A stretch of DNA of 64,000 nt from an uncultured Paracoccaceae bacterium (GCA_947503935.1 CANNFR010000009.1:1-64000); one strand, 5' to 3'. Numbered from the stretch's first letter, positions 16,589 through 24,527 are shown. The notes: generated by a model from the letters alone, not told the origin. Numbers and translations are program-made.

Positions 16589-17065
16589 ATGAACTCAGAA
16601 CGTATCGACCGCGCAGAGCGAAAAATCGCGTCTTCCACCGAAGCCATCTATCGCGCCTTCCTTGAGCCATCCTTGCTTGAGAAGTGGCTGCCGCCAGAAG
16701 GTATGTCTGGCAAAGTCCATGAGATAAGCGCTTCGGAAGGCGGCGGTTACGTCATGAGCCTCTATCACGGCGAAGCAGTACCGACAGTCCCCGGCAAGAC
16801 AACAGAACATGAAGACAGATTTTGGGTTGTGTTCGATGAACTTACGCCCGGAAGGCAGGTCGTACAGCGGGTTGTGTTCGACGCGACCGATCCAAGCTTC
16901 GCGGGTGCGATGAAGCAGACATGGACACTTGAGGCTTTTGGACAACAGACCACCGTGTCAGTCGCATGCGAGAACGTACCAGAAGGCATCCGACCCGAGG
17001 ATCACGCAGTCGGTCTAAACTCCTCGCTTCAAAACCTTGCAATCGTAGTCGAGGCTACGGTCTGA
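16589..17065 (+). CDS. SRPBCC / AHSA1 domain protein
   Basis: A 158-residue single-domain protein of the START/Bet v1-like superfamily. It has the typical N-terminal strand and helix (RKIASSTEAIYRAFLEPSLL, EKWLPPEGMSG), the GGGYVMSLYHG strands, and the C-terminal long helix. Such proteins bind small hydrophobic ligands and occur beside VOC-family proteins, as here. There is a 6-bp gap (to TTG 17072) or 21 bp (to ATG 17087) before the next gene. Substrate unknown. It looks like an ordinary stress or detoxification accessory gene. Confidence 0.85.
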   Translation: MNSERIDRAERKIASSTEAIYRAFLEPSLLEKWLPPEGMSGKVHEISASEGGGYVMSLYHGEAVPTVPGKTTEHEDRFWVVFDELTPGRQVVQRVVFDATDPSFAGAMKQTWTLEAFGQQTTVSVACENVPEGIRPEDHAVGLNSSLQNLAIVVEATV

Positions 17066-17086
17066 CGAGCTTTGGAGCCAAAGTTT

Positions 17087-17434
17087 ATGCCCATCCAAAA
17101 ACTCTATGCGCAGTTGAGCTGCACCGACATGGAAGCGAGCGCCGCTTGGTACGAACAGCTCTTCGGGAGGAGCCAGGACATAGACCCCATGGACGGCCTC
17201 AAAGAATGGCATCACGGGGATGGTGCAGGTTTTCAACTTGTTTCGAACCTGGAAGGGGCTGGTCATGGTTCAATGACCCTGATCTTGAGCGACCTTCCGG
17301 GCGAACATGCGAGATTGGTGAAAGCTGGATTGGAAGTCGGCGAGATAGTCACGGGTGACTTTGCTTCGTTCGCCCAGCTCAGTGACCCAGACGGAAATAC
17401 AGTCGTGTTGGCCGAGCCGAAAGCGGAAGACTGA
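17087..17434 (+). CDS. VOC family (glyoxalase-like) protein
   Basis: A 115-residue vicinal-oxygen-chelate protein with two beta-alpha-beta-beta-beta modules: KLYAQLSCTDMEASAAWYEQ at the start and the final DPDGNTVVLAEP block characteristic of the fold. It would bind a metal and a small substrate; none can be named. ATG at 17087 is preferred (GGAG nine bases upstream, homologues start there) over TTG at 17072. Likely co-transcribed with the SRPBCC gene. Confidence 0.85.
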   Translation: MPIQKLYAQLSCTDMEASAAWYEQLFGRSQDIDPMDGLKEWHHGDGAGFQLVSNLEGAGHGSMTLILSDLPGEHARLVKAGLEVGEIVTGDFASFAQLSDPDGNTVVLAEPKAED

Positions 17435-17572
17435 ACGGCGGCTGAGTCCCGCAGACTGTCGGTTTGAGGGTACTTGGATCATGCAGCCGCAGCGAAAGTC
17501 CGGTCTGATAGAGCTGCGCTGCGGGGGCGACGATTTTGATGAGCGGCAAGAACGGGCAAGCCCTTCCCCTGA

Positions 17573-18313
17573 TTATATGCCCTGCATTCGCCCCAGGACA
17601 TCGCAGAGCGCAGCGCGGAGGGCTTTGGTGTTCTTCGACGAGACCGGCCAGCCATGGGCGGTGAGCACTGCGCTCAGGGGCTTGTCGCCGAGGCAGACCA
17701 TCTCGATCAGCCTGGCATCTGTCACGGGCCAGCGAGACCCGCGATCCATGGAATGGGCGCCGTGGGTCCGCACGGAAAGCGCCTCGCCATCGCCGATGGC
17801 GCGGGCGAAGAGGCCAAGCCGCTCGGTGTGGCGCATGTAGATGTCCATGAAGTCCAAGCCGCCACCGCCGCCCGCGACATGCACATCGAAGGCCCTGGAG
17901 CACTTCACGCCGGCGCTTTGCACCCGCTCTTGCAAGGCCCGGTAATCCCGCGCGGCGCCGACCTGGGCTGTCGTGAACGGCGCGGCCCCTCCGCGCCGGG
18001 TGGCCTGGTCGGTCATCGTATCGAAGACGTCGCGGGTCCGCCCTGGGCACCCGGCCCGGTAGGGCGCATCGACCACGACGAAGTCATCCCCCTTGGGCAG
18101 GGTCCGCACCTCCCGGAACGCGGCAACCGACCCTCTTGCCGGGGCGACCGGGATCTCAGCGCTGCATTTCTCCGGCGGCGTGGCCGCGCCCAGAAGATCG
18201 GCGCGTTGGCGTGCCGCGATCTCACTCCGGCACCGCGAACAGCAGAGATGGAAGGGCCGCTTCTGACCGTGTTCATCTACGCAGCATGTCTTCTCTCGCC
18301 TCTTGTGTTTCAT
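17573..18313 (-). CDS. Hypothetical phage/satellite protein, possible Cys cluster
   Basis: A 246-residue protein I cannot name. The N-terminus is basic with CC at 9-10 and LCCSRCRSEIAARQRADLLG, a possible metal-binding or DNA-contacting segment. A middle region (VVVDAPYRAGCPGRTRDVFD) is followed by glycine-rich GGGGG and a C-terminal helical region SAVLTAHGWPVSSKNTKALR that resembles a degenerate HTH. The general plan is reminiscent of DUF6456-like proteins, but I would not assign it. ATG at 18313 has AGGT seven bases upstream and is preferred over 18325. It lies at the left edge of the replication module on the same strand as the primase operon. Confidence 0.5.
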   Translation of the reverse strand: MKHKRREKTCCVDEHGQKRPFHLCCSRCRSEIAARQRADLLGAATPPEKCSAEIPVAPARGSVAAFREVRTLPKGDDFVVVDAPYRAGCPGRTRDVFDTMTDQATRRGGAAPFTTAQVGAARDYRALQERVQSAGVKCSRAFDVHVAGGGGGLDFMDIYMRHTERLGLFARAIGDGEALSVRTHGAHSMDRGSRWPVTDARLIEMVCLGDKPLSAVLTAHGWPVSSKNTKALRAALCDVLGRMQGI

Positions 18314-18390
18314 GCCTGACCTCATTTCTCTATATTTTGTTGTTTCGGATGGTTGGAAACCAAGATGTTGATTTCTGGTGAGACAGAGAG

Positions 18391-18430
18391 GGTCTGATGG
18401 GTCCGAAACGGTTCAGACAGGGTCCGAAAC
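18391..18430 (+). repeat. Tandem iteron-like repeat
   Basis: Two adjacent copies of a roughly 20-bp unit, GGTCTGATGGGTCCGAAAC at 18391-18409 and GGTTCAGACAGGGTCCGAAAC at 18410-18430 (written here as units of about 20 bases), with a diverged third copy, GGTCTGATTTCCGAAG, at about 18709-18724. They flank the inverted repeat at 18486-18612 beside the primase-helicase gene, so they may be initiator-binding iterons. Confidence 0.5.
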
Positions 18431-18485
18431 TCGACCGGAGACCAAACCCAAGCCACTGTGACTGCAGGGGAAATCGGTGGATCGC

Positions 18486-18612
18486 GGCCCGAGCGGCCTG
18501 AACGGCCCGAGATGCAGGGTAACGCATGGAAGATTTCACCTCCCCCCAAACCCCCTTTCTCGCGCGCGCGCATGTAAAGGCTGTATCTCGGGCCGTTCGG
18601 GCCGCTCGGGCC
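18486..18612. repeat. Long inverted repeat, 28-bp arms, possible replication origin
   Basis: Arms at 18486-18513 and 18585-18612 are complementary at 27 of 28 positions and enclose a 71-bp loop. Each arm is itself internally repetitive (GGCCCGAGCGGCC, GAACGGCCCGAGAT). The 457-bp stretch 18326-18782 that contains it has no credible gene. Its place directly downstream of a P4-type primase-helicase gene, next to iteron-like repeats, suggests an origin of replication; a strong bidirectional terminator is the alternative. Confidence 0.6.
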
Positions 18613-18782
18613 GAAATCGGATCGCAAGCGATTGTTGCAAAACGCTTTCCCCCAAACCCCGCATCCGTACTCTCGGACCCGGAGGGGCTTTCTCCGACCG
18701 GTCAGACCGGTCTGATTTCCGAAGGAAGGTAAGGGGGTTCGGGGTGGGGCGGCGCATCGCGCGGGATATGCCGCCCGGGCGG

Positions 18783-20648
18783 TCATAGCGGATAATCCTC
18801 GTCGCCCGGTGATGATCGGCCGGAGGAGGCTGTATAGGCCACCGGCCGGCCCTGGCTGTTGCGCGGCGCGTCCTCATAGGACTTTTGGAAAATGTCAGTG
18901 AACCTGATCCCGCGATAACCGGTCACGTCGCGCTTGCCTTTGGCGAACGGGCGGCCGGTCGTTGCATCGCGGTATCGGCCGGCTTCGGCCTTGAACTTCA
19001 GGGAGACAGTCCTCTGCCCCCACATGCCTTCGCCGCGCTGATCCAGCCAGAGGTTGAAACCATCGATCAGCTCGCGGGCGGACAAGAAATCATCGCCGGA
19101 GCCGGACACGACGCAACACTCCCCAAGGAAGGTGCCGATCGGGTCGCTGTCGGCCCGGTATTCCTGGGTGGCATCCAGAACCTGCGGAGGCTCCTGCAAT
19201 CCGCCTTCCAGATAGGCAATCAGACCCTCGATCAGCCAGTTCAGGATACCGGCGCGCTCCTCCCAAAGCTTGTCGACCAGCTTTTCGTCGCGCTCGGGCT
19301 CGGGGATCTGCACATCGAACGGCACCAGCAGCACCCGCCGCCAGATGCCATCATCCGTGCCGCGAATATCCGGCTTGTGATTGCCCGAGATGGTCAGCTT
19401 GAAATGCGGACGCACCTCGATGAAGTCGGAATGCAGCTGGCGCACCAGTATCGGCTCGCCACCGGTCATTTCCTTGATCATGCCTTCTTGCAACCTGTCG
19501 CCCTCTTCGGGCTCCGCGGCGAGGGCCGCGCGCGCGCCGACCAAAGGCATGAGATCGGGCGTGGCATCCGCGCCGCTCTTGTTGTTGCGGCCCGTCAGGC
19601 TCTTGATCTTCACGGTGGTGGCATAGTCGCCCAGAATGCGGTTCATGAGGTCTGACAGGACCGACTTGCCGTTGGCGCCCTTGCCATATTGAAACACGAA
19701 TTTCTGCACGGGAAGCGCGGTCATCGACAGACCCCACCACCGCTGCAGAAACGCGCGCATCTCGGGATCGGGCTGGACGCGCTGCAAGAAGGCCTCGAAA
19801 CCCGGGCAGGTCGCGGCGGGGTCATACTCTGCCGGCACAAGCTTGGTGATGACCTGGGGGCGGTCCTTGCCCTTGATCTCCACTTCGCGGGCATGGGGCT
19901 CGCAGGCAATCTCAGCGGTGCGCGAATAGCCCTCGTTCGGGCCGCCCGATACCGAAAACCGCAAAAGACCGCTTTGGGTGTTCACGGTCAGCGGGTCGGC
20001 ATCCAGATCCTCGATTTCCCGGCCGAGGCTTGTCGTCGCCTCGGTCAGCATCGCGTCGATGCGGCCCTTGTTGCCGGATGTCTTCGCAAAGCTGCGGTGA
20101 TCCGACTTCATGCCGCTCTTGCGGTCTTTCAACTTGCGGATCCAGAGTAGCTTTTGATTCAGATCTTCCAGCTCGATCTTTTGATCGGTCGTGCGCTCAT
20201 CGACATCGATCGCGGACAGCTGGTCATATCGCATGCGCGTGGCCGCCTCGGTGCCGATCGTCGCCAGCTGCCAGTCTTCAAGGACCACATGCGGCAGCTC
20301 AGCGATGATGCGGGTCTGGATGGTCTGCGCGTGGCGCCGCACGGCGATACCGTCCGGGTCCAGCTTCCAGCGCCGGCCATCCCAGATATGCCAGCCGACC
20401 CGCGGCACGAACATCGCGTCATCGCCGCAATAAAGCGCGAAGCGTTGGCCGTTGCCGGTGTCATTCAGGGACAGCTTTGCACCGTCCAGTTCCGGCAGCG
20501 GCAGATCCGGGGTGCGGGGCGGTGGGCCATCGCCACCCGGGCCGGAGCCGCGCCCTGGAGTATCGCCAGGCGGCGGCAGACCTTCGGCAGGGGCGATATC
20601 CTCCGCTGTTTGGAACACCTGCCGGACAGTGTCGATGTCGCCGGTCAT
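18783..20648 (-). CDS. Phage/plasmid primase, P4 family (D5_N plus superfamily 3 helicase)
   Basis: A 621-residue replication protein. The region before the ATPase (residues about 230-310) is a D5_N-type domain with CPGFEAFLQRVQPDPEMRAF and WWGLSM. The helicase follows: Walker A QYGKGANGKSVLSDL at about 321-335, and the downstream motifs EEGDRLQEGMIKEMTGGEP and KLTISGNHKPDIRGTDDG that mark P4-type helicases, then WRRVLLVPFDV. The C-terminus may bind the origin. It overlaps the primase gene by 4 bp (ATGA). Together they give an integrated element its own replication, as in P4-like satellites. Confidence 0.9.
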   Translation of the reverse strand: MTGDIDTVRQVFQTAEDIAPAEGLPPPGDTPGRGSGPGGDGPPPRTPDLPLPELDGAKLSLNDTGNGQRFALYCGDDAMFVPRVGWHIWDGRRWKLDPDGIAVRRHAQTIQTRIIAELPHVVLEDWQLATIGTEAATRMRYDQLSAIDVDERTTDQKIELEDLNQKLLWIRKLKDRKSGMKSDHRSFAKTSGNKGRIDAMLTEATTSLGREIEDLDADPLTVNTQSGLLRFSVSGGPNEGYSRTAEIACEPHAREVEIKGKDRPQVITKLVPAEYDPAATCPGFEAFLQRVQPDPEMRAFLQRWWGLSMTALPVQKFVFQYGKGANGKSVLSDLMNRILGDYATTVKIKSLTGRNNKSGADATPDLMPLVGARAALAAEPEEGDRLQEGMIKEMTGGEPILVRQLHSDFIEVRPHFKLTISGNHKPDIRGTDDGIWRRVLLVPFDVQIPEPERDEKLVDKLWEERAGILNWLIEGLIAYLEGGLQEPPQVLDATQEYRADSDPIGTFLGECCVVSGSGDDFLSARELIDGFNLWLDQRGEGMWGQRTVSLKFKAEAGRYRDATTGRPFAKGKRDVTGYRGIRFTDIFQKSYEDAPRNSQGRPVAYTASSGRSSPGDEDYPL

Positions 20649-21760
20649 TTCGACCTCATCAACACATCATTCAGGTCGACCCCCTCGCCCGGATGCACGA
20701 TCTGTCCCTTCAGGCCTGGGCGCAGCGCCATGGCCCGGCGCAGACCGCATTCCAGCTTGGCGCGGGTCATCGCGGGATCACTGTCGCCATCCATGATGAA
20801 GACCAGCCGCCTGACCCAGGCGGGTGGGACAAAGGCGTCCACATCGCTCATGTCGGGCAGGCCGGAATACTTCTGGCCCGTCACCTTCTGCATCCGGCCG
20901 GACATGTTGCCGAGATCCACACCCGCCCAATAGGCCGCGTTCGCGACGGGCAGGGCCACCAGCGCGGTCAGCGTCGTCTCGATCCCCTCGCCCATCACAA
21001 GCGTGTCCGCGCCCGGTGGGCTCAGCAATCGGATGGCGCCGGACTTCTTTGACCCGCGCACCAGCTTGCTGGGCTGCGGATCACCCTTCCAGGTGATCTT
21101 GGCCTTGCCATGGGGTGGCGTGCGATCCACCCAGGTCTGATGCACGGCCGTCAGCTCTCCCGCCTTGTTCAGGATGCCGGCGATCATGCAAGGACCACGA
21201 TGGACCGTGACAAACTCCCGGTCGATCCGCCTGACATAAGGGTGATCGACGATGAAGCGCAGGGCCTGGGGGATCTCGGGCAACATCTCGGGCGTGATCC
21301 CCCGCGTCTTCAGATAGGTGGCGACCACGCCGCGCTGGCCCGGCCGGGCGCGCGCCCAGATCCTCCGGGCGTCGTGGATGGCTTTCCGGCGATAGCGCTC
21401 TTGCTCTTCGCGCTTTCTCCGGGTGACCTCTGCGGCGCGCTGGCGGCGGCGGGCGATCTCCGCCTGATCCTGCCGCGCGGGCCTGTCTCCGCAGAGCCAG
21501 TGCAGCGCGCCCTTGAAGTCCATGTTCATCACGCCCTTCGCCAGGTCGATCTGGTCTTTGCCGCTCAGGTCGCACTTGCGGCATTGAAAGAGGTTGGTGC
21601 GCAGGTTGATGCCGAACCGGTCGCGCCCGCCGCAGAGCGGACACGGGCCGATCAGCTCCGCCCCCATCGGCTTCAGCCGCGGGATACCCAGACGCTCGAC
21701 CATCTCCGCCATCGGAATGGCCTTGGCCTCAATCAGCCGGGGGTCCTCCTGAAAGCTCAT
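20645..21760 (-). CDS. DnaG-like primase: CHC2 zinc finger plus Toprim
   Basis: A 371-residue protein. Residues about 38-65 form a CHC2-type zinc ribbon (GPCPLCGGRDRFGI, FQCRKC), and residues about 235-330 a Toprim domain with MGEGIETTLTAL and the acidic VFIMDGDSDPA. A basic helical linker (RRRQRAAEVTRRKREEQERY) joins them. It would synthesise RNA primers for the helicase encoded next. ATG at 21760 overlaps the preceding stop by 4 bp, and homologous proteins begin near this point; an open frame upstream to 22174 is not used. Confidence 0.85.
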   Translation of the reverse strand: MSFQEDPRLIEAKAIPMAEMVERLGIPRLKPMGAELIGPCPLCGGRDRFGINLRTNLFQCRKCDLSGKDQIDLAKGVMNMDFKGALHWLCGDRPARQDQAEIARRRQRAAEVTRRKREEQERYRRKAIHDARRIWARARPGQRGVVATYLKTRGITPEMLPEIPQALRFIVDHPYVRRIDREFVTVHRGPCMIAGILNKAGELTAVHQTWVDRTPPHGKAKITWKGDPQPSKLVRGSKKSGAIRLLSPPGADTLVMGEGIETTLTALVALPVANAAYWAGVDLGNMSGRMQKVTGQKYSGLPDMSDVDAFVPPAWVRRLVFIMDGDSDPAMTRAKLECGLRRAMALRPGLKGQIVHPGEGVDLNDVLMRSK

Positions 21761-22074
21761 GCGCCCTGGCCCCCTGCCTTCGCCGCCTTCCAATCCGTGA
21801 ACCGCTTGGCCGCTGCCATCGCAAAGTAGCGGTCGACATCGGCGCGCAGGGCCGCCAGAGCCCGGCCTTGCGCCCGCCTGTCGATCGCGTTCACCAGATC
21901 GGTGGCGGCGACGCGCAGCGGCACCACCGCCGGCCGGCAGTCGCGACAATCGGGCAGCACATCCCGGAGCACGCTGACCCAGCAGGGGAAGGTCTCGTTG
22001 CGGAGGCTCATCAGGCTGAGATACGCACACGCCGCGACCAGGCAGAGCTCGGCATGTGTCGCGCGCGGGCTCAT
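21757..22074 (-). CDS. Hypothetical protein of the replication operon
   Basis: A 105-residue, alanine- and arginine-rich helical protein with four cysteines (LCLVAAC, FPCW, PDCRDCRP). No family recognised. It overlaps both neighbours by 4 bp (ATGA at each end), so it is translated as part of the replication operon. Confidence 0.6.
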   Translation of the reverse strand: MSPRATHAELCLVAACAYLSLMSLRNETFPCWVSVLRDVLPDCRDCRPAVVPLRVAATDLVNAIDRRAQGRALAALRADVDRYFAMAAAKRFTDWKAAKAGGQGA

Positions 22075-22394
22075 CGCAGATCCGCCCGATTCTGCCAGGC
22101 AAAGAGCGTTGCCGGAGGGGCGGATGCCTCGATGTCGTGGCGGATGGTGACGGGCAGGCTGTCCAGCCAGGCATAGACGGCCTGGGTCAGCGCCTCGCCC
22201 GCGGCGATCGCATCCGTGCGGACCACGCCCGAGAAGAGCAGAACCATATCGCGCGCGGCGGGGTCAGAGGGCACAGACCGCAACGCGGCCGCCTGCAGAC
22301 GCACCACATCCCAAGCGGAGCATCGGCCAGCACGGGCGGAATAGGCCGTCGCCAGGGCATTGAGGCCGAAGTCTATGACCGGGCTCTGGGTCAT
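22071..22394 (-). CDS. Hypothetical protein of the replication operon
   Basis: A 107-residue protein, predicted helical, with no recognised family. ATG at 22394 is chosen because homologous-looking sequence starts MTQSPVIDFGLNAL and because the open frame upstream runs through palindromic regulatory sequence at 22444-22472. Its stop overlaps the next start by 4 bp. Confidence 0.6.
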   Translation of the reverse strand: MTQSPVIDFGLNALATAYSARAGRCSAWDVVRLQAAALRSVPSDPAARDMVLLFSGVVRTDAIAAGEALTQAVYAWLDSLPVTIRHDIEASAPPATLFAWQNRADLR

Positions 22395-22443
22395 GTGGCC
22401 ACCTTCTGCGCTGCCCTGGAGCGGCGATGGCGGACCACCGAGT

Positions 22444-22472
22444 TCCGGACAAACGTCCGGACTTTTGTCCGG
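22444..22472. promoter_or_regulatory. Overlapping palindromes, candidate operator or hairpin
   Basis: TCCGGAC-AAAC-GTCCGGA at 22444-22461 overlaps CCGGAC-TTTT-GTCCGG at 22457-22472, in the 112-bp gap before the ATG at 22394. Related palindromes lie in the 5' end of the next upstream gene (22787-22833). They could bind a regulator or form alternative hairpins that attenuate the leftward operon. Confidence 0.5.
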
Positions 22473-22506
22473 CGTGGCGAAAAAAAAGAGCGCCCCGCCA
22501 TGGCCG

Positions 22507-22836
22507 TCACTCCGCCGCGAACAGCATGCGTGGCGCGGCCACGGGATGCTCGTTGACGGCGATCGCGACGTGACCGCCATTGGCGCCGGTCTCGCCCTTC
22601 CACCACTTGCGCGCCGTGCGCTCGGAGACGCCAAACACCTGCTGAACATGGGAGAGGTTGCGATAGTTCACCCGGATATAGGCTTTCCATCGATCCGGAA
22701 ATTCCTCGTGGACCCGCCTCGGGTTGAAGACCGGCGCCGACTCGCGGCCGCTCAAAATCGCTTCATGGGCAGCCCTCGGAAAGCCGCCGGACTTTTGTGC
22801 GGACACATTTTCCGAACGGAACTCTTGTTCGGACAT
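22507..22836 (-). CDS. Putative HTH regulatory protein of the satellite
   Basis: A 109-residue protein. The stretch SHVQQVFGVSERTARKWWKG is a helix-turn-helix of the XRE/Mor-like kind, and the C-terminus ends in VAIAVNEHPVAAPRMLFAAE, which I associate with small regulators in Rhodobacteraceae phage-like islands. ATG at 22836 has AGAGGA five bases upstream; a longer frame to 22917 exists and would overlap the previous gene by 11 bp. Two palindromes similar to those at 22444-22472 lie inside its first 17 codons, suggesting self-regulation. Confidence 0.6.
   Translation of the reverse strand: MSEQEFRSENVSAQKSGGFPRAAHEAILSGRESAPVFNPRRVHEEFPDRWKAYIRVNYRNLSHVQQVFGVSERTARKWWKGETGANGGHVAIAVNEHPVAAPRMLFAAE
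22787..22833. promoter_or_regulatory. Two GTCCGGAC-type palindromes inside a gene start
   Basis: CCGGACTTTTGTGCGG at 22787-22802 and TCCGAAC-(9 bp)-GTTCGGA at 22811-22833 resemble the overlapping palindromes at 22444-22472. They sit within the first codons of the HTH gene. Confidence 0.4.
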
Positions 22837-22906
22837 AAATCCTCTGGCGCCGCGCTGCCGGCCTGTGCCAGCTTCATCGTCATTGACGACGACATGAGGG
22901 CGCGGA

Positions 22907-23119
22907 TCATCCTGCATGACTGCGCGCCCCAGAAAGGAGACAAGATGGTGCGAGAGGAACTACGGGATGGAACGAACGGTCTAACCGTGGACGGTCGCGG
23001 GCATCCTCAACAATGACATCGGCACATAGATTGTGGACTTCCGTGGGCTTGCCGCCGGTTAGTTTTCTGATCCGACATGCGCGCCTGGCATCGGGCGGGA
23101 GTGGGACGAAGCCAGTCAT
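22907..23119 (-). CDS. Small hypothetical protein
   Basis: A 70-residue protein between the Cro-like gene (4-bp overlap at 23116-23119) and the HTH gene. No domain recognised; proline- and arginine-rich ends. Translational overlap is the main support. Confidence 0.4.
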   Translation of the reverse strand: MTGFVPLPPDARRACRIRKLTGGKPTEVHNLCADVIVEDARDRPRLDRSFHPVVPLAPSCLLSGARSHAG

Positions 23120-23352
23120 GCGGCGACCTCTCCAGCTACTGTTCCGGCCAATGGCTTGAAGTCGAACAGATCAATAGTCGGTGGCATTACTTTCTTTTCG
23201 CGCGCTAGCTCACAAAACGCGGCATACCAACGAGGAGGAAGCTTCGAGGCCGTTGCGTGTGAGTGCATCGTCTTCGCGCTCACTCCAACACGCTCCGCAA
23301 CTTCTCGATACCCGCCAAGCTCATCGACAAATTCTCTAGGTGTCCTGCTCAT
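23116..23352 (-). CDS. Cro/YdaS-like HTH antirepressor
   Basis: A 78-residue protein with an HTH at residues about 8-40 (FVDELGGYREVAERVGVSAK, TMHSHATASKLPPRWYAAFC). It is transcribed divergently from the repressor-like gene at 23442 across an 89-bp region that holds two matching palindromes. This is the classic Cro position: first gene of the leftward replication operon, repressing the opposite promoter. Confidence 0.75.
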   Translation of the reverse strand: MSRTPREFVDELGGYREVAERVGVSAKTMHSHATASKLPPRWYAAFCELAREKKVMPPTIDLFDFKPLAGTVAGEVAA

Positions 23353-23366
23353 GTGAACAGAAATAA

Positions 23367-23383
23367 GTCTGAAAATTTCAGAC
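23367..23383. promoter_or_regulatory. Operator 1 of the repressor/Cro switch
   Basis: GTCTGAAAATTTCAGAC, a palindrome broken only at its central base, 15 bp upstream of the Cro-like start. Confidence 0.65.
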
Positions 23384-23398
23384 TGTCAAGAAAAGAAA

Positions 23399-23413
23399 TC
23401 TAAAATATTCAGA
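23399..23413. promoter_or_regulatory. Operator 2 of the repressor/Cro switch
   Basis: TCTAAAATATTCAGA, sharing the TCT-AWWT-TTCAGA frame with operator 1, 29 bp upstream of the repressor start. Confidence 0.55.
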
Positions 23414-23441
23414 CTTCACTTCACTTGGGATAAATTGAGGC

Positions 23442-23753
23442 ATGGTTGTTGAAGATCGTGAAAAGCTGTTCCGGCTAAATGATGATTCCGACGAAGCGGT
23501 CGCACTGCGGCTTCGTGCGGCCCGCGAAGTCGCGGGCTACAAGCGGCAGCGAGACTTTGCTGAAGCTCTGGAACTCAACTACAAGACTTATCATGCTCAA
23601 GAGAGCAAAGGGCGCCCTACACCTTCAACGGTTCGGTTTCTTCATAGAAATCATCGTATTGACTTCAATTTCGTTTACAATGGCGACTTTTTGCAGTTGC
23701 CTGGCGATGTTCAGCAGGCCTTAGAAACGGCTCTTTCCGAGACAGACTCGTGA
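23442..23753 (+). CDS. CI-like XRE repressor
   Basis: A 103-residue protein. Residues about 22-75 are an XRE-type HTH: LRLRAAREVAGYKRQRDFAE, ALELNYKTYHAQESKGRPTP. The C-terminus (IDFNFVYNGDFLQLP) is typical of short phage repressors without a cleavable peptidase domain. It faces the Cro-like gene and likely binds the TCTGAAA-TTTCAGA palindromes, keeping the satellite quiescent. A shared operator type also precedes the gene at 23983, so it may control both arms. Confidence 0.8.
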   Translation: MVVEDREKLFRLNDDSDEAVALRLRAAREVAGYKRQRDFAEALELNYKTYHAQESKGRPTPSTVRFLHRNHRIDFNFVYNGDFLQLPGDVQQALETALSETDS

Positions 23754-23908
23754 TCGGCGAGTAGAACCAATTTAGGTTCAAGCCCGCCGCTCGAATACAA
23801 CGTCGAATCACCCTCCTCACCACGTGCATGCGAATCTCCAATGCTCTGATTGTTCTTGATTTGATCTCCACTCGTTAAGTTGAGCTCGCGCCTCAGAGAT
23901 ATCTTTGA

Positions 23909-23923
23909 TCTGCTTATTTCAGA
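23909..23923. promoter_or_regulatory. Operator-like palindrome 3
   Basis: TCTGCTTATTTCAGA matches the arms TCTG and TTTCAGA of operators 1 and 2; it lies upstream of the gene at 23983. Confidence 0.45.
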
Positions 23924-23939
23924 TTTTTCTTCTTTACAA

Positions 23940-23954
23940 TCTGATTTTTTCAGA
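23940..23954. promoter_or_regulatory. Operator-like palindrome 4
   Basis: TCTGATTTTTTCAGA, about 29 bp before the ATG at 23983 and 31 bp (centre to centre) from palindrome 3. The pair suggests cooperative repression of the rightward small-gene operon. Confidence 0.5.
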
Positions 23955-23982
23955 TTTATGGTGTGCCGAAACGGAGGCAGCC

Positions 23983-24255
23983 ATGCAGGAACACCTAAGA
24001 ACCACTGCAACCACAACCAAGGGTTGTCCACTTAGTCCATCCGAACTCGTAACCGATGATACTCTGCGCATGCTTGCCAAGGGCGACCCCGATTGGCAGC
24101 GCGGTGTCATCTCCGAAGAACTCCAGTCGATGCTGGCGATGATCCTGCCGGACATTTGCGGGGAGTTGATGGCGTATCGGGCGATCGCGCGCTTGGATGC
24201 GGACCCTGCATGTCCACAGCCCAAAGAACATACTGGCGAAGGGCCTGGGGGATGA
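23983..24255 (+). CDS. Small hypothetical protein of the rightward satellite operon
   Basis: A 90-residue acidic protein with no recognised domain. ATG at 23983 follows ACGGAGGCAGCC. It overlaps the next gene by 4 bp (ATGA at 24252). Two repressor-type palindromes lie upstream, so it is probably switched with the element. Confidence 0.55.
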   Translation: MQEHLRTTATTTKGCPLSPSELVTDDTLRMLAKGDPDWQRGVISEELQSMLAMILPDICGELMAYRAIARLDADPACPQPKEHTGEGPGG

Positions 24256-24527
24256 CCCCGCATCTGGATTTTGCGCGCATCCAGATCGCGCTCACGCTGT
24301 TGGGCGATTGCGGCCCCGATGCCCAAGTCCTCCAGCTGAAGAACCTGTGTGAGAACAATGGCACCTGGCCGATCCACGACGACGGCAGCCGCTACAAGCC
24401 GGTGCTCTACGAAATCTCGCTCTTCGGGGTTCCCGCTCTGGCCGACGACATCGCGGAGCTGCCGCGCAACTGGACGCGCGCGGCCCGCAACATTCTGACC
24501 GCCCTTTCCGAGGTGAACGCGGCATGA
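24252..24527 (+). CDS. Small hypothetical protein of the rightward satellite operon
   Basis: A 91-residue protein (MTPHLDFARIQIALTLLGDC...) with no recognised family. The start overlaps the previous stop by 4 bp. Composition and codon use agree with the neighbouring island genes. Confidence 0.55.
   Translation: MTPHLDFARIQIALTLLGDCGPDAQVLQLKNLCENNGTWPIHDDGSRYKPVLYEISLFGVPALADDIAELPRNWTRAARNILTALSEVNAA

Noticed and set aside
1-18000. Left attachment site matching the tRNA-Arg 3' end
   Set aside because: No convincing repeat of the tRNA 3' sequence was found by reading; the left boundary of the island is left undefined.
17654-18319. Plus-strand open frame of 221 codons
   Set aside because: Mirror of the minus-strand gene 17573-18313, which has better start context and fits the operon direction.
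23116-23753. Toxin-antitoxin pair
   Set aside because: Divergent HTH genes with shared palindromes fit a phage repressor/Cro switch better; neither product looks like a toxin.
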